This document shows positions 12,234-24,135 of a stretch of DNA of 64,000 bases, in pieces. Location: assembly GCF_030253575.1 (NCBI RefSeq), contig NC_080568.1:33471001-33535000 (forward strand), in the 5' to 3' direction. This DNA is from Rhododendron vialii. Taxonomy: Eukaryota > Streptophyta > Magnoliopsida > Ericales > Ericaceae. Position 1 is the first letter of the stretch; each line of letters opens with the position of its first letter. The notes beneath the pieces are model-generated. The model had not been told where the DNA came from and ran no database searches. It saw nothing but the letters and a program-made list of their open reading frames with translations. The position numbers and the translations under genes were made by a program.

Positions 12234-14110
12234 CTATTGTAGTGCTTGATGCATTCGCGCCTGGCTCTCTCTACTTGTACGACTTCTTTCCCTAGCTTTC
12301 TCAATTTCCAGACACTCCTTCAAGTCCACTGCAACTTGACTCATAGGTAGCCTTTGGGTTGAGCGTGTTGGCAAACATGCCATTGCTGTCTCCACTGCTT
12401 TCCAAACAGAGTTTATGTCAAAATCTCCTCCTAACCACGATGCTTTCTGTTTCCCGTTTGGCAAGAATTGCGTTAATCCATTGGACTACGTGGATGTCGC
12501 CATTGTCCTTCAATATTGCAGGTTGGCCTGTAATCAACTCCAGTGGAACATTAATCCCAAAGCTATATAAATCGCTTTTCTTAGTAAGCTTACTCGATAT
12601 ACAGTACCTACAATCGCATATGCACTAAGGAATTCAGGGGGGGGGGGGGGGGGGGGGGGGAATTGTGGATTACAGGTTGATGGATATCCTGGTGTTAAAG
12701 GCGTACTCAGGGTGGAGATAACCGATTGTACGCGCCAACTACTGCAGTTGACAGGTGACTTCTACTCTCGAAGGTTAAAATTCGTGATAACCCGAAATCA
12801 GCAACTTTTGCTTGTGATTGTTCCGTAAGTGGGATATTCTTTGTCTCTTGACATCTCGATGGATTATCGGTGGCTTGCAACTGTCGTGCAATTTCGGTGA
12901 GTAACAGATGTGTTGTTTCCAGCACTTGCATCATAATTTTTGCAGTATTTTACATGGATATATTCCTATACTACATAGACTCGTGCACAAGTGCCAGATT
13001 CATCTTGACCCGTTTCTAAGAATCGAAGGACAAAGAGACAAATAAAACATTATTTTTCCTTCAATCCATTCTTTAGTTTTTGAAGGTGAATGGTGTTTAC
13101 CGTGCCAAATACAGAAATGCATGACATCAGAACTTTTATGCATAACAATATGGTAAACAAATGTAAATTCTGAGACATTCCTTGTTGTATGATTGACAAC
13201 TACACTTGACAGATAAATATCCCATGCCCTCACGTACGCATGGAGGGCATGGGCACTTACACACATTCGAAGAGTATATATCACACAGTTATTTTCTACG
13301 GTTCCTACAGTCGAAAAACGGAAAATGGACGATTTGGTTCGAAGAGAGTAAAGGAAAAATAGGAGGATATGTGGATCCCTCCACCATATAAACTTCTGTG
13401 GCATTCAGAGTTGGAGGATATGTGGATCCCTCCACCTATCATTTAGGAACTTTATATCTAACCCAAAAGTTTAAACTATTAGGTGGAGAGATTCCGACAT
13501 TAAAATAAGTGATCATTGTCATCTAAACTTGAAATCAAAGTCTATAAGTATCTCAAAAAAGGTGGACTTCACCTGACACTCTGATTTGTTTCGGAACCAA
13601 GATTAACGCAGTCACGCAGCAATAACGATTCATTGCATTGTGTCACATACAAGGAATTATTCAGCTCTCTTAGCTCTAATGCTGATATGAACGGCGTTCC
13701 AGATCCAATATTCACGAGGCAAACTTGAATGTATCCATCAAGGGAACGAGAATCTCAGTTGCGCTGTTCAAGATCACCATGTTCCATTCTTCACCACCCG
13801 GAAATAGTTGAAATACCGGGGCAGTGCCTTGTGAGTCATAATTCCCATACATAAAGGAAGCCCTGATCAAATACTTGTTACCTTTACCTTGCTCTGGAAT
13901 AAGAGTGTAACAAGTCCTGTCTCCTTCAGGGAAGCTCTTGACATTTAATAGTCGCTGCAGAAGAGTCTGTAACATCAAATTGGAACAAATATTCACATGC
14001 ATCCCCATGTCCACAGAACTTCCATCAGAACGATAGTTTATGTTCGTTGTCGCATCATTGTTAGTGGAACCCTCAACTATCCCACAATCAATGCTTATGA
14101 AGCCTTCATA
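12234..14110 (-). pseudogene. Decayed malectin-like LRR receptor kinase (LRR-I type)
   Basis: Family fragments appear in gene order on the minus strand. (1) 13712-about 14103 is a malectin-like domain exon beginning GFISIDCG behind a plausible AG acceptor, with CYTLIPEQGKGNKYLIRA. (2) 12707-about 12870 is a kinase segment with LTEQSQAKVADFGLSR and STAVVG. The DFG is kept, but the HRD of the catalytic loop is eroded. (3) 12418-12615 holds SSKLTKKSDLYSFGI and LELITGQPAI. (4) 12234-12464, in another frame, holds LGGDFDINSVWKAVETAMAC and SQVAVDLKECLEIEKARE, the kinase C-terminus. Stops, frame changes, a poly-G run and missing LRR and transmembrane exons show it is dead. About 12970-13700 has no recognisable domain. 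Confidence 0.85.
12637..12660 (+). repeat. Poly(G) run of 24
   Basis: Twenty-four consecutive G lie between two kinase-derived fragments of the receptor-kinase relic. The matching place in the related copy near 420-445 has only a short G tract (AAGAGGGGG). Long G homopolymers are rare in plant DNA and prone to sequencing and assembly error. Confidence 0.9.
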
Positions 14111-14951
14111 TCAAAAAGGGTCACATTCAAAATCAATGCATAAAACTAGCCAAGAGTACAGGAAAAATAGACACTGGTTTTCTATAGTTATCAATCAGAC
14201 CTTAGGACTAACAGTAGATTATGTGGTGTTAACAGTGGAGAAACAGTATCTTCTTGATTTAGTTAAACAAAGTTATTATAGATCAAAATGGTTACATACC
14301 CATTACAGGAGAGAAAAATAAAGAAATAACTACACAAGGGAAATATTTAGAGGGATATTCTTGAATTTGACCCACAAAAAATTATCCTCCATTACACAGG
14401 AAAATATTTCTGGATTTTTCAATTTCCCATTTTGATTTTCTTGTTCCCTTTTTGTGTGGCAGTTATATCAACTATGCCATGTTTCCCAAGGCGAGGAAAG
14501 CGAGAAGAAGGAACACTACGTGAAATATTGTGTGGGCAAATGATGATTAGTTGCTTATGATACATCTTTACCCATATACCAACCTGGTCCAACCATTGAC
14601 TCAAGTATTCCAATCACATCGCTTGGGCAAACTGGCAATCATGTACCAAATGTCAAACGTAAGTTAAAAAAAGGAACCAAAAAATAACTAAAATAAAACA
14701 AAAAAGAAAGAAAGAAATAGAGACACACGTACATAGGAAAAGCAAAAAAATAAAGCGCACTAAAGACCTTCATTACATTAGGGAGACAATTTTCATGAGA
14801 AGCATGGTTCCAAAAGAGTACCAATACCCAGAGATCCAAAAAATACCCAGAGAAACAAATATCCAGCTCAAAATGAGAATTCATAAAACCCAACAAAAAC
14901 AAAATTACTAACTCCCGGAGGTAAGCTGTTGAACTTGATCTTCACATGCCT

Positions 14952-16383
14952 CTATATACCGAAAGTGATCACTGCATAAGGTGACAGACGCGGGAATCCA
15001 TTCAACTCTTTCACAATCATCAATTCCTCAGCAACATCCTTCGACTTCAGCTTGATATACATGGTCTCCAGCATTGGTGATTTGGCTAACAGAAGCTTAA
15101 TGAACTCCATTTCAGCCTTTGTACCAGACACCTCTTCCAAATACACGTACCCAAGATTATTTAGAGAGACATCCGACCAGGCGTGCAAGTCAAAAAGTTC
15201 TACAATAGGATCAATAGAGTCAGTTGCACCATGAAATGCTTGGAGTTTGGAAAGAAGAGAAGTCCAACTGTGTTAGCCTAAAGGTTTTATTATATAATGC
15301 ATACAAACATGGGATATAACATCTGCCATTACTCACGCGAATCACAACTTGAAACAAGTTTGGGCAGCTTCTGAAAAAGTAAAGAATAGCAGAGACTTCA
15401 TCTGGTTCCCCAAAACAGACATTATGCAACTGGAGATATGTAAGGCGTTTCAAAGTAGTCAGAAGCCTCTCTCGCACACCACTAGCAGCCAAACACTAAA
15501 AGCACAAGACAAAAGTAAAGAAAATCAAAATGTAAAATGGCTTGGAAATCAAACAAAAAATAATTAAAGAAAAATGAAGGTTTTAGTTAGCCAATCTTAC
15601 CTTTGCATAAGGAGGGTCCAATATCAGAAGCTCAACTACTGGTATACTACAAAGACGCATGACAGAGATTGATTTTTCTCCTTCATTTAATCCTAGCTAA
15701 CTGATTCCTCGATACTTTCAACTCTGCTGAAAATTCTACAAGATGAGAAATATTCCTGAAGCAAATAAATCTGAAAGGGCCTTCACACCAAAAGTATTTA
15801 AGATTACCAGCCCCTATTTCAAGGTAATTGAAACTGGTGAAGCTACGAAGTACTAGCCGTTCAAGTAGCGGGCAATTGGAGGTCAGACTTGAAACTACAT
15901 CACCAGCAATCGAAACTTCGTAAAGCTCAAGGGAAAAGAGCCTGGTAAATCCTTTAAACCCAGGAGGAGGCTCAAGTCGTTGGCATGAGAACAGTGTTGA
16001 TGGCAATTTGAAAGGTCTACCCTTCAAAATGTGAAGGGTGAATTCCCGAATGCCATTGTTTGACACAAAAAAAATATCAATTGGTCGATTTCTGGAGAGT
16101 TTTCCAGATTTGGTAAAGAGAGAGTGAATCTCGTTTTTGGTCCATGATGGAGTAGCAGAACCTTATAAATGGTCATCACAAGTTTGTCTGATCCAGCCCT
16201 CATCACCGATCCTCTGCAGAACTTATCATCGAATATAAGTATGGGAAGTGTAGTCCAAATATAACTCCATTTCCTTGAGAAAACACTCGTCGTCACCGCA
16301 TCCTGTACCGTCAAACATGCTAGGATTTCTTCTAGGACGACGCGTGGAAGATTACTGATTATGTCTGAAGTTGAGCCACTCAT
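14952..16383 (-). pseudogene. F-box/LRR (FBD-type) protein gene with frame breaks
   Basis: The start at 16381-16383 opens an N-terminal F-box (ISNLPRVVLEEILACL, then SVFSRKWSYIW) typical of At1g13570-like F-box/LRR proteins, which act as substrate adaptors of SCF ubiquitin ligases. The frame then breaks at an 8-A run on the plus strand (16067-16074). One more base would join it to the frame with FTLHILKGRPFKLPS (15683-16066). A second single-base break near 15684 separates LKVSRNQLARIK from GEKSISVMRLCS. Exon 2 (15313-15495) follows a clean 105-bp intron (15496-15600). The last exon carries AEMEFIKLLLAKSPMLET and ends at 14952, but canonical splice sites do not join it in frame to exon 2. Two or three lesions suggest a pseudogene. 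The homopolymer one could be a sequencing error. About 14110-14950 shows no gene. Confidence 0.75.
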
Positions 16384-18073
16384 TGCCCCTTTTTACTGAG
16401 TAAATACTAAGCCATCCTTTTCCATCATGTCATAAACTATTCCCAAAAATCAAGAGGTAAGCTCCCCACGCATATTTGTCGCTGTTACATTGCAAGTTTA
16501 CATATATAGAAAGAAACAACACAGCAAGAAACATCCAAATTAGAATTTGCAAAAAACAAAAAAACAAAAAAAAACTAGAGTTGAATTTTCTCGTACTCTA
16601 CCAACTGGACTGCTAACTGCATTCTTCCTTTTATGTTCAGCAGTGGCAATGGCGTGCATGACTATAAAGTTTATAGGCTAGACACCAACACAGCTGGTAA
16701 GTTTCACTAACTGTATGAAGGAAATCACACAATCAATATCGATCACTTGTTTATAACAGTCAAACCCAGTGTGAATTCCAGGATTCAAATCAGTTCAAGA
16801 CTTCAGTTCTCAGTTCACGACTTGGTTTGTTCCTCACCTACTCCTAACAAGTTGCTTGATCGAAAATTATAGTCCAAACTTTTCCTGACCAAAACTGAAA
16901 AGGACTTGGATGTAATGTTGGTATTGTACATATGCACGTGCAGGAGTTCTCAAGGTATGCATGCATCTGTTCTTTTATCTGCCAATATTAATTCGATCTT
17001 TTGGAGTCTATATCAGCTGAAATTAAGTTTGGAAGATTTACGCAGAGTAATAAGTAGACTCTATATCGTTTGGGTTGGAGTTAGGATTCCAGCTTTTGAG
17101 GTTAATATACATGTATGGATCAAAGTAATGTAAGTGAACGACCAGAGGAAAGAGTGGCGCTTCTTTAAGGCTGTGACCTTCTTTGAGTCGGACAAAAGAA
17201 AAGAAGGGAAGGAGCCGCTCTGACCTACACTATCTGTTATGCAAGTTAGTGTGTAAGTTGATGCTGCTACAAAATCAGCCACGGCTTGACAATGTTGAGG
17301 TCCATCAAACCCTTGATTCAGTTTCTCTCTTTTGTCTCGTCTTTTCAGTGAATTAAGGATTTGAACAGTCATAGTTCATGTGAATTGAAATTGTTGGGAA
17401 TTCGTCCAAAAAAAACACACACAACGCGCAAAGATAATAAGAACATAAAACAAGAACTCAAAGGCACATTGATTACACGGTCACCAGACATAATTTTAGG
17501 TACATCTATGGCTCACACTAGTTTCCACCAAGTATCGAATGAAGAAAGGGTTACAACTTACAAGTTACATCGGCTACCACGTACAACAAGAATTTATAAC
17601 CTAGGATTTACATCAAAGTGCGACCAAAGTGGAATAAGGCTTCACAAGCCCCAACAGACATCACAAGAACTAACCAAAAACCAAAAAAACATCATAGAAA
17701 GATTCATTCCAAGACTTACATGGGTGTTCCCTCAACATCCTAAAAAACGATTCTTTTTGCTCATCCACTGCTAACTCTGCTTACAAGATCGTCTGCAAGC
17801 AAGTTCAACGACTTTTTTAAGGCTCGTTGATGTTAGGAACAGAGGTTTTTAGGGGCAGAGGCAAAGAGACGTTTGTTTCCTACCCCGAAAAGTGGAAGAG
17901 TTGTTTTAGAGGTTTGTTTGCAAGTGGGATAAGATAGAAGAAGAGAAGTTAAGCGGAGAAAGTAGCAAAATTACGTTTTGGAGTTGCGAGGGGAAGACTG
18001 AACCGACTTTTAATTTGCTTGACGCACACGTTATAAAGTGGGCCTCCACGGGCCGTTATCATATGTGACGGGA
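16384..18073. other. Spacer without a recognisable gene
   Basis: The sequence is AT-rich with scattered short open frames, the longest at 17361-17774. None has domains, splice structure or composition that I can support. I see no clear promoter, RNA gene or repeat here. Confidence 0.5.
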
Positions 18074-18074
18074 T

Positions 18075-19104
18075 CCTTCGGTTTAATAAGCTAAATGACT
18101 TATTTTTTCGTCCTTATTCAAAAAAAATCGTATTTATTAGTTTTCCGTCAATTTTTTTGTAGATTACTGTTTCGTCATGACCAAGAGCAGATTTAGTGTG
18201 AGCACAGGGGGTCACGTGACCCTCGTGATTTCTTAATAAATAGTATATATATGTTGCCATTTTGAAAGTAATGAGTACTGGTGTATTGGGAGAGATTATG
18301 GCTTCATCACAAGAGGTCAGCGGTTCAAAGCCTTTCATTCCATTTTTAACTAATGCTGTATGCCTTTATTGCTCCCTGTTTTTGGCTAGTCTCCCTTTTA
18401 ACGAAGGAGATTTCTTGCTCAAATAAATAAACAATACCTTGTACATTAAAACGTTAGTATGATTAAGGATATTTGACTTTGTTTCAGTTTTTTCCTTTTT
18501 CTGTAACTTGAAACTTTTATTGTTTTATCAATTCAATACGTATTACTTTAGAACATTATTAAAAAGATTATATTCAATTTTAAAAGTATTAGCATGGACA
18601 TTTTTGGAACACGATTATGAATGTAATTATAGAATGATATATATTTTTTGTATTCTTAGCAAGTTTTTTTTGTCCATTACATGATCTTAATTCAAAACTT
18701 AACAATGTTACAACAAAGGTTCAAATTTCTTCAAGTGATTTAAGTCTTTTTCACTTACTTTCACAAAAAAATTATCGATTATCCCATATTTAAGGGCCGA
18801 CTTTGTACTCGAAAGGTGACCCCTCTGCATGAAATTCCAAAATCCGCCACTGGTCATGACGAGAGAATCTAAAAAGTAAAAAATTATGATCGAAACCTAT
18901 ATTTTTTCCATAAAGATAAAAAAAACTAAGACAATAAGCTAATTTTTTGTTTTTATTAAAAAAAATCGATTTCAATTTTTTACTTTTGTAAATTTCTCTC
19001 ATCATGACGAAATAATAATTCACAAAAAAAATGATGAAAAATTAACAAAGAAAAAAATTTAAATAAGAAAAAAAAAAAGTCATTTAACTTATTAGGCCGA
19101 ATGA
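18075..19104. mobile_element. Inverted-repeat MITE split by a nested insertion
   Basis: The ends TTCGGTTTAATAAGCTAAAT (left) and GTCATTTAACTTATTAGGCC (right) are inverted repeats that continue inward as a long fold-back. Without the nested element (18182-18852 plus one 8-bp target copy) the MITE is about 350 bp. It then matches the related copy at 22366-22707 in length and in its middle (AATCTAARAAGTAAAAAATTA). Only non-autonomous DNA is present. Confidence 0.75.
18182..18852. mobile_element. hAT-type element nested in the MITE, with 8-bp TSD
   Basis: The element is flanked by perfect GTCATGAC copies at 18174-18181 and 18853-18860. An 8-bp target duplication is typical of the hAT superfamily. 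The ends are CAAGAGCAGATTTAG and, in reverse complement, CAGTGGCGGATTTTGG, a decayed terminal inverted repeat. It is 671 bp with no transposase frame, so it is non-autonomous. Confidence 0.8.
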
Positions 19105-19189
19105 CCCCCAAGTCCCTGACAACCTAACTATGCATCTAACGGCTGGTTTGGCGAGTAAAAAGTCTCCTCTTGTCCGTAACCACTAGCTC

Positions 19190-19345
19190 CACCTTTACTG
19201 TCTCCGCCCACTGCGCAACACATCCCCTCTTCTCCCCCCTCTACCACCACCACCACTATCTATAAATCGCCACCCGACCTTCCCCCTGAACAGTCTTGAC
19301 TGCTAGCTACTAGCCACCGAGCACTACCCCTGCCATAAAAAGCAC
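19190..19345 (+). promoter_or_regulatory. Promoter-like stretch with no visible gene downstream
   Basis: A pyrimidine-rich patch (about 19215-19255) is followed by CTATAAATC at about 19259-19267 and then a GC-balanced stretch. This layout resembles a plant core promoter. Within the next ~800 bp I find no convincing coding frame; 19567-19752 is short and has no recognised domain. It may be a relic or the promoter of a non-coding RNA. Confidence 0.3.
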
Positions 19346-20183
19346 AATTTTATATGTTGTACATTTAACTTAATTTTCAAACATCACATCGCATTCATAG
19401 CATTTCGAATATCATTAATTTGTGTCGCTGACTCCAAAACTCATCTGTATATATGAAACTTGAATTGACATACAAACAGTGGACATGAGCCAATACTTTC
19501 CAAATCAATGCAACAAATCAAGACCTAATTGAAGCCCCTCGCTAACATCAATTAGTTTTAGGAGAAATGGTGAAAAAGAGCGGTTTGACAGGGTTGAGGT
19601 TGAATCTAACAAGAAGGCAATCCGTATCTGAGCTTGAACGATCAACCTTGGAGGTGAATGCACTGGTTCTGGATATTCGGGAATTCGCTCAGAAGGGAGG
19701 TGCATCGTTCAGTTGGTTTCACCGATCAGATGACAAGGTGCGCGGCTCATAAAGTGGCAGCTATGGCGATGTGAGGATCGATCTCTTCCTTAAACGGGGT
19801 GGCTGTTACCACTTTTATCTCTTTTGTCAAATTAAACGTACTACAACATTTTTTGAGTGACATACTTGACTCAATCTGTGAGATATTATGGCTACGATAT
19901 TCGACTCGATCCAGAGGACCCAACTGCGCGCCACCAATCGTGAAGGATGGATGACTATGATAACGAAAGATCAGAAGAAACAAATAAAGTCATACACAAC
20001 ACAAAAGTAACATGATCAATAATTAATCCAAATGAAACCGTATATATAGGAAGCAATTTGCATTAATAGATCGATGTCTTTCTAGCTTATATAGAGCGCA
20101 CCTGCTAGCTACCATTTGACATATTAATAGAGATTTGGACCCAAATCACGCCAAACTTTTACAAAACTAGCTAGGACGAGTAC

Positions 20184-20622
20184 TCAAGCCCAGTCATATC
20201 TTTTCTTCCAATTTGAGTTATTGTTACTTTTATAGAAACCATCAGGTTTTACCAACCAATAGCATGAGTGATCTCTAGAAGTTGCAGGTAGGCACTCGGC
20301 GATGGTCTTTTTATTGAACACGTCAAAAACTTGGGATCTGGATCCCCAGTAGAAATGACAGAAGAAGAGAGTATGTGAAATGATACTGTATCCAAAATGC
20401 CAAGCAAAGTCCTCGCCTTTTCTGAGTGAATGCAATCCTAAGTCGTTATCTTTTGATCGGCAATGAAGTTGTAATGGTAATGCATGGCTTATCATTCGGG
20501 ATATCGCTGATGACGAGCATTTGAACCTGGTTCGACCAGAAACTTAGTTGTTGTTGGGTAGAAAAGGTACCGGAAACAAAGAGAAATGCTATGATGACCA
20601 ACTGGAGGAAAATTCGATTCAT
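20184..20622 (-). pseudogene. S-protein homologue (SPH, self-incompatibility family) with a frameshift
   Basis: The start at 20620-20622 opens a signal peptide (RIFLQLVIIAFLFVSGTFS) and a mature start, QQQLSFWSNQVQMLVISDIP. This frame stops soon after. The rest of the domain continues one base out of frame (ALPLQLHCRSKDNDLGLHSL, then GEDFAWHFGYS and CHFYWGSRSQVFDVFN) to a stop at 20184. Skipping one base near 20487-20491 would give a protein of about 145 aa, normal for this family of small secreted proteins. Family features include the HCRSKDNDLG block and paired cysteines. It is single-exon, as usual. A TATA box lies just upstream. It is either a recent pseudogene or a single-base assembly error. 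The weak open frames at 19505-19983 show no family match. Confidence 0.8.
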
Positions 20623-20660
20623 CGTTTCACTTCAAGCATGTAACGTTGTACTAGTTTTTC

Positions 20661-20671
20661 CTCCTTTTATA
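20661..20671 (-). promoter_or_regulatory. TATA box of the S-protein homologue
   Basis: The minus strand reads TATAAAAGGAG about 40-50 bp upstream of the start codon, which implies a very short 5' leader. Confidence 0.5.
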
Positions 20672-20699
20672 GCTAAAAAACTTTGGCTGTAGTCAATAA

Positions 20700-21920
20700 C
20701 TGTTAAATGCATTTTGAGAGTCTATAAAGATATATAATTATGTGTATATGGTTAATTAGGTGCCATGGATCTAGTACTTAATGCGCATAATTTTTGTCCA
20801 TTATTGTTATAGTGAGCAAGGCAATAAAATGAATCAGATGAGGCAATATCTTAATTTGCAGAAGATTTCTTTCTAGCTTTGCTGGTATAAAATTAAAGAC
20901 TACTATTTTAAGTATTTTAGACTATTAAATGATATTTGCCCTTTATGAGAACTGCTAAAGTTCTGTCTTTGATGCTAATTATTGAAACGTTCGAAAAAAT
21001 CATTAATCCAATATTCTACTTAGGAGCCAAATTAAAACATAGAATTTGATTGAATAATAATCAAGTCATTCAATGTTTTTTTTTATTTTTTCAAATGGAG
21101 AAGATCATATAATTAATAATAGCCCAGCAGCACTTACATAACGGAGTTCATTACAAAAATCTTGGACAAAACCGAACTAATCATCTAACTATTATAAACA
21201 AGAAAAACACAAGGCAATCAGGCCGGTCTTATTCGGTTTGGATTTTGAGTGAGGTTTTAAAGTGTAATGAGTGGGGAGAGATGGATAGAAAAAATTTATT
21301 GAGTACCCCAAACGTACAAAGCCGATGTCTTTCACCCTGACTCAGATGCTGAGCCTGAAGCAAACAACGGCACTCGCGATCTACTGTATAATCATACCTA
21401 AAATCACTGGTCTCAAAAGAGATAAAGCATTAGTCAAGGATAAAAGACAACAAATACCTAGAGATGGACTTCAACCAAATATGAATGCACAAGTGAACTT
21501 TTAAAAAAACTACAGATCTGACAAGCCTCCACGAGTTGTCCTGCCAAAAACATCATATAGGTATGAGCACTGTTGACACGGATAGACCAAATAGGTAATG
21601 CCATGCACGCTCCACCTAGCTAGCTCTCTTTACCTCCGCCCCTGGGCCGCATTGGGTCTTGTGGTTGGGATTTGTCTAAAACACGCTATACCAATGACTT
21701 GTACCTAGCTCCAAGAATTAGTCTCATTAGTCAGTAGGTTTGCTATTTACGCAATTAATAAGGATTTAATTTTCGAGATCAAAGCACAAAAAAATAATTT
21801 CCTATGAATTCGATCTCTAGTTCCGGCATGAATGATCTGCCTTTGACCCCGGTCAGAGAGAGGATTGGATGAGGTGCACATAAGATGGGCTAAAAACCTC
21901 TTGCCATAAAAAAAAAACGG
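20700..21920. other. AT-rich spacer, no gene seen
   Basis: I find no coding frame, RNA gene or clearly bounded repeat in this stretch. Confidence 0.5.
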
Positions 21921-21928
21921 TCGTGCTA

Positions 21929-22040
21929 TTGTCAGTCCATTGGGCTGACGATAAATACACTAGAAGACAAAAAAAATATGTATTTCTATGTATTCTTTAC
22001 ACCCTTTAATACACATTTACTATTGTCAGCCTATTGAACT
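21929..22040. mobile_element. Short MITE, TTGTCAGCC family (copy 1)
   Basis: The left end CCATTGGGCTGACGATA and right end TATTGTCAGCCTATTG are inverted repeats around an AT-rich centre with TATTTCTATGTATT. A second copy lies at about 37066-37180. Confidence 0.55.
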
Positions 22041-22365
22041 CATTTTAGAATTTTTCAAAAAAAAAAAGGGAAGACATTGGATACTTTGATCATGTATCTG
22101 AAATGTAACTTCCAAACATGAACGGATAGACCAAATAGGTAATGCCAAGGCCCATCAAGGTTCTTTTCGCAACAGAATCTCTAAATTTAGTGAACAATCC
22201 CAACCACATTGAAACCTCTTTTGATCCAATCAAAACTACCTTTTCGTTCCAGTCCTAATTAAATGGAGTTGTACGAGACAATGGAAAAGCATATACTACG
22301 AGTATATCAGACGCGATATTTCAATTAAACCGATATTACTGTAGTAATAATTGAATTATGAATCC

Positions 22366-22707
22366 TGTTCGGCTAAATAAGTCAACTGGCTTATTTTTTT
22401 GTCTTTATTCAATTTTTTTTTCATATTTGTTAGTTTTTCGTCAATTTTTTGGGGATTATTGCATCGTCAACAAGAGGAATCTAAGAAGTAAAAAATTACA
22501 ATCAGAACCTAATTTTTTTGAATAAAGACAAAATAAGCCAACAAGCCAATTTTTTCGTCTTTATTTAATAAGAATGGATTTCGATCATAATTTTTTACTT
22601 TTTAGATTTCTTTTGTCGTGATGATTCAATAATCCCCAAAAAATTGACGAAAAACTAACAAATGCGAAGTTTTTTTGAATAAGGACAAAAAATATTTAGC
22701 CGAACGG
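22366..22707. mobile_element. Inverted-repeat MITE, TTCGGCTAAATA family
   Basis: The ends GTTCGGCTAAATAAG and TATTTAGCCGAAC are inverted, and the inverted repeat continues for most of the ~340 bp (fold-back). It is the intact relative of the split element at 18075-19104. There is no coding capacity. Confidence 0.75.
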
Positions 22708-23039
22708 GGCCTAAATCACGCGGTTGTATTTTGATGTTTGACGTGGTGCTATCACGACATGCACCTACTCCGTTGTCCGCACCCGTAAAAACTCACATGT
22801 CAAACATTCGTCTCCAACCAAAGTCGTATCACCATCTAGAAACTGTAAGATACAATATTACAATGCATAATACTTTCAAACATAGGTAAGCAAACAAACA
22901 AAAAAGGAAGAACAAACATGTGCTTAGCAAAGTCTGAATAAAACTACTAATAGTATACCAAAGTAAGTTAAAGTTAAAATGACTTTCTAGCCCTTGGTCT
23001 TAATCATAAGTGTCATAATGACTGCTAGGTATATTTACG

Positions 23040-23425
23040 CTAGTGATTAACTTATGCAGAATAATTTTTTAGTTTTTGTCTTTATTCAATTTTATTTGCA
23101 TTTGTTAGTTTTACGGCAAACTTTCATGTGATATGGGTGAGTAAGGATGAAAAAGACCGAAAAAGTAAAAAATTATGACTTTTACACAAATATTTTGGGA
23201 AATATCCAAATAAAAGCTCGAAAAGTTAATTTTTGGACATTTTCTTAGATTTTTCACAAAATACTTGTGTAAAACTCATAATTATTTACTTTTCCGGTTC
23301 CTCTCATCTTTACCCACCTATATCACATAAAAGTTTGGCATAAAACAACCAAACGCAAAAATTAAAAATTAAAAAATTGAATAAAAATAAAATCAAAAAA
23401 TTATAGTGCATAAGTTAATCATTAG
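23040..23425. mobile_element. Fold-back MITE, AGTGATTAACTTATGCA family
   Basis: The left end CTAGTGATTAACTTATGCA is the inverse of the right end TGCATAAGTTAATCATTAG. The arms of roughly 170 bp pair along most of the 386-bp element. Shared interior landmarks include TGATATGGGTGAGTAAGGAT and its inverse. The target duplication is unclear. Confidence 0.7.
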
Positions 23426-24135
23426 TGCTTTTCATATGAAAAGGGTTAAAGAGTAGCTATCTCCACCCTGAGTGTTTCTATTTCCACTCTTACAGATGTT
23501 AGTACATTATGACGTCATGAGCAGAAAGAAATAGGGGAGGCAGCAAAAACGGGAGTGGAAGTGTCTTTGATTGTGGGTGTCATGATGATGGGTATATGCA
23601 ATCAGAGATCGAAGATCTAATGATGGATGTTATGATGGCATATATATTGTTATGGATTTTTTAGGCAATAAACGGGTTTTGGGCCATGATTATTGCTAAT
23701 TAATTAATCAATATGGCTATGATTGTGATTCTAGGTTTGGGAACCTTTTAGGATGTGTTTGGATGAGGGATTTCTGGAGAGATTAGTAAAGCAAAAGAAT
23801 AAGTAAACCCCAAGGTTGGGCAAAAAATGTGACTTAGGAATTTGCTCTCTTCTACGATCTCAAATTTGAAACATCTTAAGTGCTATATAAATTTGTTTTT
23901 GGTCGGTCCATATAAAATTTTGCTCCAATTTTAATTGAAATTCTCGCAATGGCCAGAGGAATTGGTCCCCGGATTAGTCCAATTTGTACTTAAACAGACC
24001 CAGATACTACTGGAGACAGAGAAAAAAAAAATGGCGAGAACCCACATGAATTTATGAATGGTAACCGCTCAAATTTTCTTTAATTTCCTTTTACAAACAC
24101 CTCCAAAAAACATAGCTTTGGGTCGAAGAAAATTT

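Noticed and set aside
12999-13404. 134-codon open frame on the minus strand
   Set aside because: It lies between fragments of the kinase relic, matches no family I know, and contains partly repeated DNA (GGATATGTGGATCCCTCCACC occurs twice).
17361-17774. 137-codon open frame on the plus strand
   Set aside because: Low-complexity composition, no domain, no promoter or splice sites; likely chance.
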